Source of the DNA: Haloferula rosea
GTDB lineage: Bacteria > Verrucomicrobiota > Verrucomicrobiia > Verrucomicrobiales > Akkermansiaceae
Direction: 5' to 3'
DNA: 64,000 nt
Assembly (NCBI RefSeq): GCF_016595525.1
Contig: NZ_JAENII010000006.1
Span: 124,001 to 188,000, forward strand
This document shows, piece by piece, positions 27,685-36,050 of this stretch; the stretch's first letter is position 1; every line of letters starts with the position of its first letter. Position numbers and translations under genes: made by a program. The notes below the pieces were generated by a model. It saw only the letters and a list, made by a program, of their open reading frames with translations, ran no database searches and was not told where the DNA came from.

Positions 27685-29109
27685 ATGACCCGAAAACCCC
27701 TCAAACTGTCCGTGGCGGTGCTGGCATGCCTCGGCCCTGCTTCGCTGGCTGCGGTGGTGGGCAGTGGAGAAGGTGGAACGCTCGATCTGACCAATCCACC
27801 GAATTACGCGAATCAACCGGTGCCGCCTTACATCACCCGGGACAATACCCCGCAGGGAAACGAGATCACGGATCAGGGGGCGATGCTCGGACGGGTGCTT
27901 TTCTACGATCCACGGCTTTCGCGGAACGATTCCGTGTCCTGTGCTTCGTGCCACCAGCAGGAACATGCCTTTTCGGACACCTCGCTCTCGAGTCAGGGGG
28001 TGGCGGGCCAGACGGCGAGGCATTCGATGCGTTTGATCAACCCGCGCTTCTCGAACGAGCGCAGGTTCTTCTGGGACGAAAGGGCGGCGAATCTGGAGGT
28101 CCAGTCGACCCAACCGATCCATGATCCGGTCGAGATGGGTTTCAGTGGAGAGAACGGCGACCCGGAATTCTCCGAGTTGGAGGCCAAGCTCGCGGCGATC
28201 GAGGAGTATCAGGTGATGTTCACCGCGGTTTACGGCGATGGCGGGGTGACCGAGGAACGGATGCAGAATGCGCTCGCCCAGTTCATCCGGAGCATCCAGT
28301 CATTCGACAGCAAGTACGACGAAGGTCGTAGCCAAGTCCCGGCGGATGGGGCCCCGTTCCCGAATTTCACGCCTGCGGAGAACGAGGGGAAGCGATTGTT
28401 TCTTGCTCCTCCCGGCGGGGGTCCCGGACCGGGGCCGGGCAGCGGGGCGGGATGTGCGGCCTGCCACCAGCCACCGGGGTTCGATATTGATCCGAATTCC
28501 GGTCACAACGGGGTGACGACTTCGATTGGAGGTGGTGTGGATCTCACGGTGACCCGCGCGCCGAGCCTGAGGGATCTGGTCGCTGCGGATGGCACGCCGC
28601 ATGGCAATTTCATGCACAACGGGCAGTTCGCCACGATCGACGAGGTGATCGGCCACTACAACGCGATCCCTGAAGTACGGCCCCGTCTGGACCCCCGACT
28701 TGCAGGCCCTCCCGGCTCGGGTGGTCAGCGGCTCAACCTCACCGCGGCGGATCGGGCGAACCTGCAGGCCTTCCTCGAAACCCTGACCGGTTCGAATGTT
28801 TACACTGATCCCAAGTGGTCCACGCCGTTTGATGAGCAGGGTGAGCTGTCGATCGTGGTGCTTCCGACCGATGGTCTGGAGATATCCTTTTCCGGGGCTG
28901 GCGAGTCGCGCCAAGCGACGATCCTGATGTTCCGGGGCGTGCCGAATGTGGAGTATCTCTTCCAGTCATCCCATGATCTGGAAGCGTGGGGATCCACCCC
29001 TGTGACCGCGGGCTCTGATGGCAGGATAAGTGTCACGGTGGAGGCTCCCGTCAGCGAAGGTCACTGCTTTTACCGCTTCGCGTATCCGGTCGAGGACGAA
29101 GCACCCTGA
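27685..29109 (+). CDS. Secreted di-haem cytochrome c peroxidase
   Basis: The start at 27685 (MTRKPLKLSVAVLACLG) gives a signal peptide; upstream in-frame codons have none. Of 474 residues, two c-type haem motifs are seen: C86-A-S-C-H90 and C257-A-A-C-H261. The order (GRVLFYDPRLSRNDSVSCASCH, DTSLSSQG, MRLINPRFSN, then ITDTRAPSLRD-like VTRAPSLRDL and the distal FMHNGQFATIDEV) is that of the bacterial CCP/MauG family. It acts in the periplasm, reducing hydrogen peroxide or oxidising a partner. About 90 C-terminal residues form an extra domain ending GHCFYRFAYP, as in other secreted proteins of this window. Confidence 0.92.
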   Translation: MTRKPLKLSVAVLACLGPASLAAVVGSGEGGTLDLTNPPNYANQPVPPYITRDNTPQGNEITDQGAMLGRVLFYDPRLSRNDSVSCASCHQQEHAFSDTSLSSQGVAGQTARHSMRLINPRFSNERRFFWDERAANLEVQSTQPIHDPVEMGFSGENGDPEFSELEAKLAAIEEYQVMFTAVYGDGGVTEERMQNALAQFIRSIQSFDSKYDEGRSQVPADGAPFPNFTPAENEGKRLFLAPPGGGPGPGPGSGAGCAACHQPPGFDIDPNSGHNGVTTSIGGGVDLTVTRAPSLRDLVAADGTPHGNFMHNGQFATIDEVIGHYNAIPEVRPRLDPRLAGPPGSGGQRLNLTAADRANLQAFLETLTGSNVYTDPKWSTPFDEQGELSIVVLPTDGLEISFSGAGESRQATILMFRGVPNVEYLFQSSHDLEAWGSTPVTAGSDGRISVTVEAPVSEGHCFYRFAYPVEDEAP

Positions 29110-29124
29110 TCCGGGGTCACCCGT

Positions 29125-32100
29125 TCATGCATCGAGCGGCTTGAGCAATTGGCCGAGGGTCTTGGCGTCGAGCTTGAGGCCGCTGGTTTCGTCGGACAGC
29201 AGGGCGTCCACGAGTTTGGCCTTGTGGGCCTGGAGTTCGAGGATGCGGTCTTCGATGCTGCCGGTGCAGATGAGCTTGTGGACGAAGACGGGCTTGGTCT
29301 GGCCGATGCGGTGGGCGCGGTCGGTCGCCTGGTTTTCGGCCGCAGGATTCCACCAGGGGTCGTAGTGGATGACGGTGTCGGCGGCGGTCAGGTTGAGGCC
29401 GGTGCCGCCGGCTTTGAGTGAGATGAGGAAGACCGGCGTCTCGCCCAGTTGGAACTTCTCGACGAGCGCTCCCCGGTTCTTGGATTGGCCGGTGAGCTTG
29501 AGGAAGGGGATGTGGGCTTTTTCCAGCTGCTCCTGAATGAGGGAGAGCATGGAAGTGAACTGGGAGAAGAGCAGGATGCGGCGACCTTCCTCGATGAGGG
29601 TGGGAAGGAGCTCGTCGGTCAGGAAGTCGAGTTTGGCGGAGTCGACCGTCTCGGTGGATCCTTTCAGCAGCTGTGGGTGGCAGCAGATCTGGCGGAGCTT
29701 CATCAGGGCATCGAGTGCGATGATGTGCGACTGGCCGACGCCCTTCTCGGAAATGGCTTCGCGCACGCGCTTGTCCATCGACGCGCGGACGGATTCGTAG
29801 AGCCGGGTCTGTGGCTTGTTGAGATCGACGTGGTGGATGGTCTCGGTCTTGGCCGGCAGCTCGCTGGCGACCTGATCCTTGGTGCGCCGCAGGATGAGTG
29901 GCCCGACACGCTGGTTGAGCACTTGCTGGATGTCCTTGGAGTGCTCGCTCTCGATCGGTCGGCGGAACTGGGTCTGGAAGGATTTTTCGGTGCCGAGAAA
30001 GCCGGGCATCAGGAAGTGCATCAGGCTCCAGAGTTCGCCGAGGTGGTTCTCCATCGGCGTGCCGGAAAGACAGATCCGCTGGGTGGCTTTCAGGTGGCAG
30101 GCGGAGCGGGCGTTGATCGATTTCGGGTTCTTGATGTGCTGGGCTTCATCGAGAACCACGACGTGCCAGTCGTGACTGACGAGCTCGTCGTGGTCCCGAC
30201 CCAGCAAGGGGTAGGAGGTCAGAACGAGATCCGCATCGGGGATGGCTTCGAAGTGCTTCCGGCGCTCAGGTCCCTGCAGGGTGAGAAGTTTGAGGTGGGG
30301 CACGAATTTGGCGGCTTCGGCCGACCAGTTGGGCACCACCGAGGATGGGGCGACGATGAGCGAGGGCCGACCGGGGCGCTTGGCGTGCTCGGCGGCGAGG
30401 TGGGTCAGGGTTTGCAGGGTCTTTCCGAGACCCATGTCGTCGGCGAGGATCCCGTGGAGTCCCTGCTCGGCGAGGAACTGCAGCCAGCGGAATCCGTCCT
30501 TCTGATAGTCGCGCAGCTCCGCCCTGACGGCGGCGGGAATTTCAATGGCGGGCAGTCCGTCGATGTCGCGCAAGCCGCGTCCCAACCGGGCAAGGGTGCG
30601 GCTGGTATCCGAATCGTCGATCTCTAACGCGTCCGCCATGTTGGCGGCGGCGAGTCGGTCGATCCGCAAGGCTCCACCGGTGGGCTTGCCGGAGAAAAGG
30701 TGCCGGACCTGATCGACGGTTTCCATCAACTGACGCGCGGGAAAGCGGATGAATCCTTCTTCGGGATTCTCGCAGGGAAGCAGGATGTGCTCGGGCAAGT
30801 CCGGGGAGTCGGCCGGCGGGTAATCCTGCTCGATGGCGCGGGCGATGAAGGGGATGAGGCTGAACTTTTGACCCTCGATCTCGTAAGAGATGTCGAAGCG
30901 GAACCAGTCGATGCCATGGCCGGTCTCGGCTTCGATGGCGGGGATGAATGACGACGCATCCCGCGCGCTGAGTCCGGCGCTGGGATCGATTTCGATGATC
31001 CATCCGTCCTCGCGAAGTCGCTGGAATTCCGGGCCATCGAGGAGTTGCAGCCACGCCATTTCGTGGCCTGCTTTCTGGTTGGCGGGGACGAAGGCGCTGG
31101 ATGAGGGTTCGAGTGGGACCAACGAGGCTCCTCGTAGTTCGGCCTCAGCGGTTCGCTCGGCCTTGAGACTGCGTGGCCAGATGACCCGAGTGCCGTCGAC
31201 CTGCCCGACGTGTTCCCGTGGGGCGCGGCTGGTGAGCATCGGCAGACGCGGGCTGTCTCCATACTGGAAGAGAAGTTCGCCGATGAACTGGTGGGTGCGC
31301 TCCCATGATGGCCCGCGGGCGACCCGCTTGATCTGGAGCACGGGAGTGGGCGTGACGGCGGGCCGGGTGACGGTCTCGATGGTTTTCGGCACCGGGAGTT
31401 GGGCACCGGGGAAGCGCGATAGCCGTTCGATGAGGGCGGGGATGTTGTCGGGCTTGATCACCGGGCTGCGCATCCAGGTCGCGAGCACGCTGGCGGGCAC
31501 GTTGCTTTTCACAGGGCCGAGCCATGCTTGTTTCGGGTCAAGGTAGCGGGCGGGCACCACCGGGAGCAGATCGATGCCGGCACGTCCGGTGCGGATCATC
31601 GGCCGGGCGCTACCATCCGGAAGGGTCTTCCAGTAGGCTTCCGCCTTTTCCAAGGGACCCGCGCTGAGTGGTTCATGGTCGGTGCTTCCCCGGTGATTAT
31701 TCGGTTCCTTGCCAAGGAAGAGGCGTCCGGTGGCGAGGGCGCCATCAAGCAGTTCGTCCCACTCGGATCCTTCGAGCGGCATCGCGCCGAAGGTCTGGTT
31801 GTCGAGTTGCCGTTTCGAGAACTGACGCACGAGTTCGATGTCCCCGTCGGCCATGCTGTCGGTGGGCTTGTCGGCGTCGATGGAGGCCACGCCGCTGAGG
31901 ATTTTCACCCGCCCGTTGCTGAGGCGCTTGGCCGTGCGAATCGCGAACTGGAAGGCGAACGCGTCAGTCTGCAGGGGTCGCTCGATGCAGTAGGCGAGGA
32001 AGTTCGAGGAGTCTCCGCCCGGCTTTGTGGCCTGCTTTTTCGGCGGGGTCGAGGGGTCGCGTGCCAGGGGGAGTTCATCCTGCACGAGGCGTGGTGTGGG

Positions 32101-32451
32101 GGTCTTCCCGGTGAGCTTGCTGAGGATCACCCGCAGGGTCGCGGCGGCGTGTTTGCATTCGTGGCTGACCGGGCAGGTGCAGTCGGATTCGACCATCCAG
32201 GCGCCACGCGACTCGCTGAAGAGATTCGTCGTCTGAACCCGCACTCCGCCGGGTGCCCCGACCAGCGAGGTGACGGTCAGCTCGCCGCTTCCGTCGAGAT
32301 CGATCCACTCGACATTCGTGACGCAGCCGTCCTTCGTGAAGTCGTGGGAACGAATCAGCGTGGCGAAGTCGAAGTGCTCCTCCCACGCACCCGACGTCAG
32401 CCACTCGAGGAGTGACGGTCGTTCGGCAATACGCTCGAGGGTTTCGTCCAT
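29125..32451 (-). CDS. SNF2/Swi2 helicase with SWIM zinc finger
   Basis: The start at 32451 (MDETLERIAERPSLLEW) follows the leuS stop by 74 bases; longer reading would run into leuS. Of 1108 residues, C91-T-C-P and C99-K-H101 form a SWIM zinc finger. The C-terminal 600 residues are a SNF2 motor: DDMGLGKTLQTLTHL (Walker A), VVLDEAQHIKN (DEAH type), and the second RecA lobe with DPWWNPAAENQATDRAHRIG. It belongs to the bacterial HepA/RapA-like remodeller group, acting on nucleic-acid-protein complexes with ATP. The target is unknown. It may be co-transcribed with leuS. Confidence 0.93.
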   Translation of the reverse strand: MDETLERIAERPSLLEWLTSGAWEEHFDFATLIRSHDFTKDGCVTNVEWIDLDGSGELTVTSLVGAPGGVRVQTTNLFSESRGAWMVESDCTCPVSHECKHAAATLRVILSKLTGKTPTPRLVQDELPLARDPSTPPKKQATKPGGDSSNFLAYCIERPLQTDAFAFQFAIRTAKRLSNGRVKILSGVASIDADKPTDSMADGDIELVRQFSKRQLDNQTFGAMPLEGSEWDELLDGALATGRLFLGKEPNNHRGSTDHEPLSAGPLEKAEAYWKTLPDGSARPMIRTGRAGIDLLPVVPARYLDPKQAWLGPVKSNVPASVLATWMRSPVIKPDNIPALIERLSRFPGAQLPVPKTIETVTRPAVTPTPVLQIKRVARGPSWERTHQFIGELLFQYGDSPRLPMLTSRAPREHVGQVDGTRVIWPRSLKAERTAEAELRGASLVPLEPSSSAFVPANQKAGHEMAWLQLLDGPEFQRLREDGWIIEIDPSAGLSARDASSFIPAIEAETGHGIDWFRFDISYEIEGQKFSLIPFIARAIEQDYPPADSPDLPEHILLPCENPEEGFIRFPARQLMETVDQVRHLFSGKPTGGALRIDRLAAANMADALEIDDSDTSRTLARLGRGLRDIDGLPAIEIPAAVRAELRDYQKDGFRWLQFLAEQGLHGILADDMGLGKTLQTLTHLAAEHAKRPGRPSLIVAPSSVVPNWSAEAAKFVPHLKLLTLQGPERRKHFEAIPDADLVLTSYPLLGRDHDELVSHDWHVVVLDEAQHIKNPKSINARSACHLKATQRICLSGTPMENHLGELWSLMHFLMPGFLGTEKSFQTQFRRPIESEHSKDIQQVLNQRVGPLILRRTKDQVASELPAKTETIHHVDLNKPQTRLYESVRASMDKRVREAISEKGVGQSHIIALDALMKLRQICCHPQLLKGSTETVDSAKLDFLTDELLPTLIEEGRRILLFSQFTSMLSLIQEQLEKAHIPFLKLTGQSKNRGALVEKFQLGETPVFLISLKAGGTGLNLTAADTVIHYDPWWNPAAENQATDRAHRIGQTKPVFVHKLICTGSIEDRILELQAHKAKLVDALLSDETSGLKLDAKTLGQLLKPLDA

Positions 32452-32525
32452 CGTTTCGTCAGGTCGACGCCGCGGCGGGGAAACCGACTCGCTCTGATCG
32501 GGCACCCGTGTGGCACCACGGTTTG

Positions 32526-35500
32526 TTAGTTCGCCACGATGTTCACGAGGCGTCCGGGGACGACGATGACCTTGCGGACCGTCTTGTCCTTGGTGAACTC
32601 CTGAACCTTGGCGGATGCCTGGGCGGCGGCTTCGATCTCGTCCTTGGGCGCGTCCTTGGCGACGGTGATCTTGTCGCGCAACTTCCCGTTCACCTGCACG
32701 ACCATCTCGATCTCGCTTTCGATCAGGGCATCTTCGTCCCACTCCGGCCACGGCTGGGTGGCGAGGGGAGCGAAGGCATCTTGCCTTCGGGTGTCGATGG
32801 TCGAAGGCTGGAAGCCTTCGCTCCCCTGGAGCCGCTCGTTGATTTCCTCAGTCAGATGCGGAGCGAAGGGATTGAGCACGGAAAGCAGCAGCTTGAATTC
32901 GTTCAGCGGCACCACCTCGGCGGCGGTGAAGGCATTGGTGCACACCATCATCTGCGAGATGGCCGTGTTGAAGGACATCTTGGCGATGTCCTCGGTCACC
33001 TTCTTGACGGTTTCGTGGACGACCTTGAGCAGGGCCTTGTCGGTGCAAGGGGTGTCTTGGAGCTTGGACGAAACCGTCCATTCGCCGGCCTGGTTCTGCT
33101 CCATGGCGACACGCCAGACGCGGGCGAGGAAGCGGGACACGCCTTCGACCCCTTTCATCTGCCATGGTTTCACCTCGGTCAGGGGGCCCATGAACATCTC
33201 GTAGAGGCGCAGGGCGTCGGCACCGTACTCGCGGACCACTTCGTCGGGGTTGACGACGTTGCCACGCGACTTGGACATCTTCTGGCCGTCTTCGCCGAGG
33301 ATGAGGCCTTGGTTGACCAGCTTCTGGAAGGGCTCGTTGGTGCTCAGGTGGCCGAGGTCGAAGAGGACCTTGTGCCAGAAACGGGCGTAGAGCAGGTGCA
33401 ACACGGCGTGCTCGGTGCCGCCGACGTAGAGGTCGACCATCGCGCCTTCCCCGCCGGACCAGTAATGCTCGGCCTCCTTCGAGATGAAGCGATCGGTGTT
33501 ACGAGGATCGCAGTAGCGGAGGTAGTACCAGCAGGAACCGGCCCACTGGGGCATGGTGTTGGTTTCGCGCTCCAGCTTGTCGCTGTAGTTGATCCAGTCG
33601 GTCGCCTTGACCAGCGGGCCACGCGGGTCGCCGGTCGGCTTGAAGTCCTCCATTTCCGGCTGCAGCAGCGGTAGCTCGTCTTCCGGCAGCGCCGAGTGCT
33701 CGCCGGTTTCCTTGTTCCACAGCAGGGGGAAAGGTTCGCCCCAGTAGCGCTGACGGGAGAACAACCAGTCGCGGAGCTTGTAGTTGATCTGACCGCTGCC
33801 TTTGCCGTTTTCCTCGAGCCAGGCGATCATCTTCGCCTTGGCTTCGGCGGTGGGCATGCCGTCGAGGAAGCCGGAGTTCACGGCGGTGCCAGTGCCGGAA
33901 AAGGGGAGCGTAGGCTTCCAGCCTTCGTGGCCACCCGCGCTTTCGAAGAAAGCGAATTCACCTTCCGTAAGCCGGGCCTTCTTCGGATTGGTGCGGATGT
34001 AGTCCGAGATGCGGGCGAAGTGCTTTTCACTGCGAACCAAGCGGTCGTAGTAGTCCTTCTGCCAGAAGGAGCCGCTGCCATCAGTCGCCTTGTTGATCGC
34101 ATTGGCGGTGAAGCTTTTCCATGAGTGTACGATTCCCTGCACCTCATGGCCTTCCGCTGGAGTGAAAAGCACGTGCACGTGATTTGGCATCACCGCCGCA
34201 GAGTGGAGATGATATCGATCGCCATCAAAATGCTTCAGGGCATCCAGCACGATTCCGCTGAGCTTCGGATCCCTGAGCAGGCATGCGCCGGCACCCGCAT
34301 CGAGCCATTCATCGACGCGATCAGAGAATTGCTGGTGATACTTGTGCTCGATCTCGTCAGACCAAGGTTCCGGGTGTTCTCGGAGGAAGGCTTCCCGTTC
34401 GGTGGTGAGTTGTGTTAGCTTTTCTTGGGGCAGACTGTCACCAGTGCGCCAAGTGACGAAGCATGCCGTTTCTCCCTGCGACCAGTGGGGGAGATTGATG
34501 ATTGTTTTGTGAGTATTGCCTTCACGATCGTAGTAGTTGGTCGAAGGCTGGAAGCCTTCGCTCCCCTCTTGGACGACCTGCAGGATGGGTAGCTCGAACT
34601 TGGTGGCGAATTCGAAGTCGCGTTCGTCGTGTGCGGGCACGGCCATGATGGCGCCGGTTCCGTAGCCCATCATGACGTAGTCGGCGATCCAGACGGGGAT
34701 CTTCTCGTTGTTTACCGGATTGATGGCGAAGGCGCCGGTGAAGATGCCGGTCTTGTCCTTGTTCAGGTCGCCGCGGTCCATGTCGGACTTGCTGGCGCAG
34801 GCCTTGATGTAGTCTTCGACCGCCTGCTTCTGTTCACCGGTGGTGATTTCCGCGACCAGCGGGTGCTCGGGAGCGAGCACCATGTAAGTGGCACCGAACA
34901 GCGTGTCGGGACGCGTGGTGAAGACGGAAAGGGGAGCGAAGGCATCCTGCCTTCGGGCCCCATCATTCGAAGGCTGGAAGCCTTCGCTCCCCTCTGCGAT
35001 CTCGAAGGTGACCTCAGCACCTTCCGAACGGCCGATCCAGTTCTTCTGCAGCAGCTTGATGCCTTCCGGCCAGTCGAGCGGGTCGAGGTCGTCGATCAGG
35101 CGCTGGGCGAACTTGGTGATGCGCAGCATCCACTGGCGCAGCGGTCGGCGCTCGACGGTATGGCCCTTGGATTTCCATTCCTCGACTTCCTCATTGGCCA
35201 GCACGGTGCCGAGATCGGGCGACCAGTTGACGGGTGCTTCGTGGATGAAGGCGAGGCGGACTTCATCGATCTGCTCGGGAGTCCAGCCCTTCGCTTCCAG
35301 CTCCGAAACGGGCGCGGCCTTCTGGGTCTCTTCGTTGAAATACGACTTGTAGAGCTGCAGGAAAATCCACTGGGTCCAGCGGACGTATTCCGGGTCGGTG
35401 GTGGCGACTTCGCGGTCCCAATCGTAGCCGAAGCCCAGCGACTTCAGCTGGCGCTTGAAGGTGACGATGTTCGCCTCGGTGGTGACGCGGGGGTGTTGGC

Positions 35501-35813
35501 CGGTCTTGATGGCATACTGCTCGGCGGGCAGGCCAAAGGAGTCCCATCCCATCGGGTGGAGGACGTTGAAGCCTTGGCGTGACTTGGTGCGACCGATGAT
35601 GTCGGTGGCGGTGTAGCCTTCCGGGTGGCCGACGTGGAGGCCGGAACCGGAGGGGTAGGGGAACATGTCGAGGACGAAGAACTTCGGCTTCGAGGCATCG
35701 AAGTCCGCATCACCCGGATTGGGTGCTCGGAAGGTCTTCTCTTCATCCCAGGTCTGCTGCCACTTGGGCTCGAACTGGTCGAAGGGGAATGGTTTGCGTC
35801 GTTCGTCGGACAT
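32526..35813 (-). CDS. leuS: Leucyl-tRNA synthetase carrying three in-frame inserts, one a whole RAYT
   Basis: One open frame of 1095 residues, against about 810-880 usual for bacterial LeuRS. The signature H60-V-G-H63, editing-domain [12 protein letters not shown] and PAHDERD (about 392-398), [13 protein letters not shown] and KMSKS (about 843-847) are all present, and the end [10 protein letters not shown] is normal. Three segments are foreign: residues about 274-295, 416-638 and 996-1017, falling between conserved blocks in loops. The two short ones are 64-bp palindromic elements; the long one is a REP-associated tyrosine transposase. Without them the protein is near 830 residues. LeuRS charges tRNA-Leu and edits mischarged tRNA. 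Whether this inflated protein is the sole, working LeuRS cannot be told from the window. Confidence 0.95.
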   Translation of the reverse strand: MSDERRKPFPFDQFEPKWQQTWDEEKTFRAPNPGDADFDASKPKFFVLDMFPYPSGSGLHVGHPEGYTATDIIGRTKSRQGFNVLHPMGWDSFGLPAEQYAIKTGQHPRVTTEANIVTFKRQLKSLGFGYDWDREVATTDPEYVRWTQWIFLQLYKSYFNEETQKAAPVSELEAKGWTPEQIDEVRLAFIHEAPVNWSPDLGTVLANEEVEEWKSKGHTVERRPLRQWMLRITKFAQRLIDDLDPLDWPEGIKLLQKNWIGRSEGAEVTFEIAEGSEGFQPSNDGARRQDAFAPLSVFTTRPDTLFGATYMVLAPEHPLVAEITTGEQKQAVEDYIKACASKSDMDRGDLNKDKTGIFTGAFAINPVNNEKIPVWIADYVMMGYGTGAIMAVPAHDERDFEFATKFELPILQVVQEGSEGFQPSTNYYDREGNTHKTIINLPHWSQGETACFVTWRTGDSLPQEKLTQLTTEREAFLREHPEPWSDEIEHKYHQQFSDRVDEWLDAGAGACLLRDPKLSGIVLDALKHFDGDRYHLHSAAVMPNHVHVLFTPAEGHEVQGIVHSWKSFTANAINKATDGSGSFWQKDYYDRLVRSEKHFARISDYIRTNPKKARLTEGEFAFFESAGGHEGWKPTLPFSGTGTAVNSGFLDGMPTAEAKAKMIAWLEENGKGSGQINYKLRDWLFSRQRYWGEPFPLLWNKETGEHSALPEDELPLLQPEMEDFKPTGDPRGPLVKATDWINYSDKLERETNTMPQWAGSCWYYLRYCDPRNTDRFISKEAEHYWSGGEGAMVDLYVGGTEHAVLHLLYARFWHKVLFDLGHLSTNEPFQKLVNQGLILGEDGQKMSKSRGNVVNPDEVVREYGADALRLYEMFMGPLTEVKPWQMKGVEGVSRFLARVWRVAMEQNQAGEWTVSSKLQDTPCTDKALLKVVHETVKKVTEDIAKMSFNTAISQMMVCTNAFTAAEVVPLNEFKLLLSVLNPFAPHLTEEINERLQGSEGFQPSTIDTRRQDAFAPLATQPWPEWDEDALIESEIEMVVQVNGKLRDKITVAKDAPKDEIEAAAQASAKVQEFTKDKTVRKVIVVPGRLVNIVAN
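32764..32827 (-). repeat. 64-bp double-hairpin palindromic element, copy A in leuS
   Basis: The element is bounded by 14-bp inverted repeats (aggggagcgaaggc and its complement). It contains two 19-nt hairpins with 8-bp stems and 3-nt loops: cgaaggcatcttgccttcg at 32771-32789 and cgaaggctggaagccttcg at 32802-32820. In leuS it codes for [20 protein letters not shown], inserted after INERLQ in the C-terminal part. No stop occurs in any of the six frames. Confidence 0.95.
33903..33927. repeat. REP-like inverted end of the RAYT insert, end 1
   Basis: Positions 33903-33927 read ggggagcgtaggcttccagc then cttcg. This is the reverse complement of 34542-34566 except for one base (t for a at 33911). 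It holds an imperfect hairpin (cgtaggct/agccttcg, loop tcc). Confidence 0.9.
34542..34566. repeat. REP-like inverted end of the RAYT insert, end 2
   Basis: The end contains the perfect hairpin cgaaggctggaagccttcg at 34542-34560, identical to the second hairpin of the two 64-bp elements, followed by ctcccc. Confidence 0.9.
34930..34993 (-). repeat. 64-bp double-hairpin palindromic element, copy C in leuS
   Basis: Same architecture as copy A, with hairpins at 34937-34955 (cgaaggcatcctgccttcg) and 34968-34986 (cgaaggctggaagccttcg) separated by 12 bases. It codes for [20 protein letters not shown], inserted before the editing-domain block TTRPDTLFG. The two copies differ in one loop base and most of the 12-base spacer, while the hairpin stems are identical. 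Confidence 0.95.
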
Positions 35814-35839
35814 GGTTCTCGAAGGGCCAAAGGCTGAAG

Positions 35840-35863
35840 TTCCAAGGCCAAATGAGCTTGGAA
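35840..35863. promoter_or_regulatory. Inverted repeat upstream of leuS
   Basis: A 7-bp inverted repeat, ttccaag with cttggaa after a 10-base spacer, lies about 27 bases before the leuS start, in the 237-bp region divergent to the GH30 gene. It could be an operator or leader hairpin. No T-box features were seen. Promoter positions cannot be assigned. Confidence 0.3.
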
Positions 35864-36050
35864 GGGGCGCGGAAATTGGCCCAAGGGGCTGATCTTGAAA
35901 AGAAAAACCCCTATCGGCTGTGGAGGAAGCGGGAGCGCTGTGGAATCAGAGCGATTCCAACGGGGGGCTTGGTCCGAATTGGTATTTGTTTGGTCCAAGT
36001 CGGCAAATTTGCAAGATGACTTGTGATTGGCTGGGTTTCGGCTCGGGTAA

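Larger units (their letters stand above)
33902..34567 (-). mobile_element. RAYT-type element fused in frame into leuS
   Basis: The 666-bp element (222 codons) is bounded by 25-bp inverted ends with one mismatch. Read on the minus strand it codes for a full HUH transposase of the REP-associated Y1 family: [20 protein letters not shown] near the start, MPNHVHVLF with H545 and H547, and [12 protein letters not shown], then [10 protein letters not shown] with the candidate catalytic Y605 (leuS numbering). There is no start codon at its beginning (…[10 protein letters not shown]) and no stop at its end ([10 protein letters not shown]). Stand-alone relatives nick and join single-stranded DNA at REP hairpins. 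Here the domain is read only as part of LeuRS, so its activity is an open question. Confidence 0.92.

Noticed and set aside
29449-30627. Plus-strand ORF of 392 codons opposite the SNF2 helicase
   Set aside because: Antisense shadow over the helicase motifs with no family similarity seen.
32412-33674. Plus-strand ORF of 420 codons opposite leuS
   Set aside because: Antisense to clear LeuRS motifs, low-complexity composition, no recognisable domain. It stays open through the palindromic element because that element has no stops.
33902-34567. Insert in LeuRS considered as an intein
   Set aside because: No Cys/Ser at the entry, no His-Asn at the exit and no homing-endonuclease motifs; the domain has RAYT/HUH motifs instead.
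35960-36000. Possible T-box or leader repeat upstream of leuS/GH30 (ttggtcc repeated)
   Set aside because: Two short ttggtcc tracts are seen, but no T-box motif or specifier stem, and they lie nearer the GH30 start than leuS.
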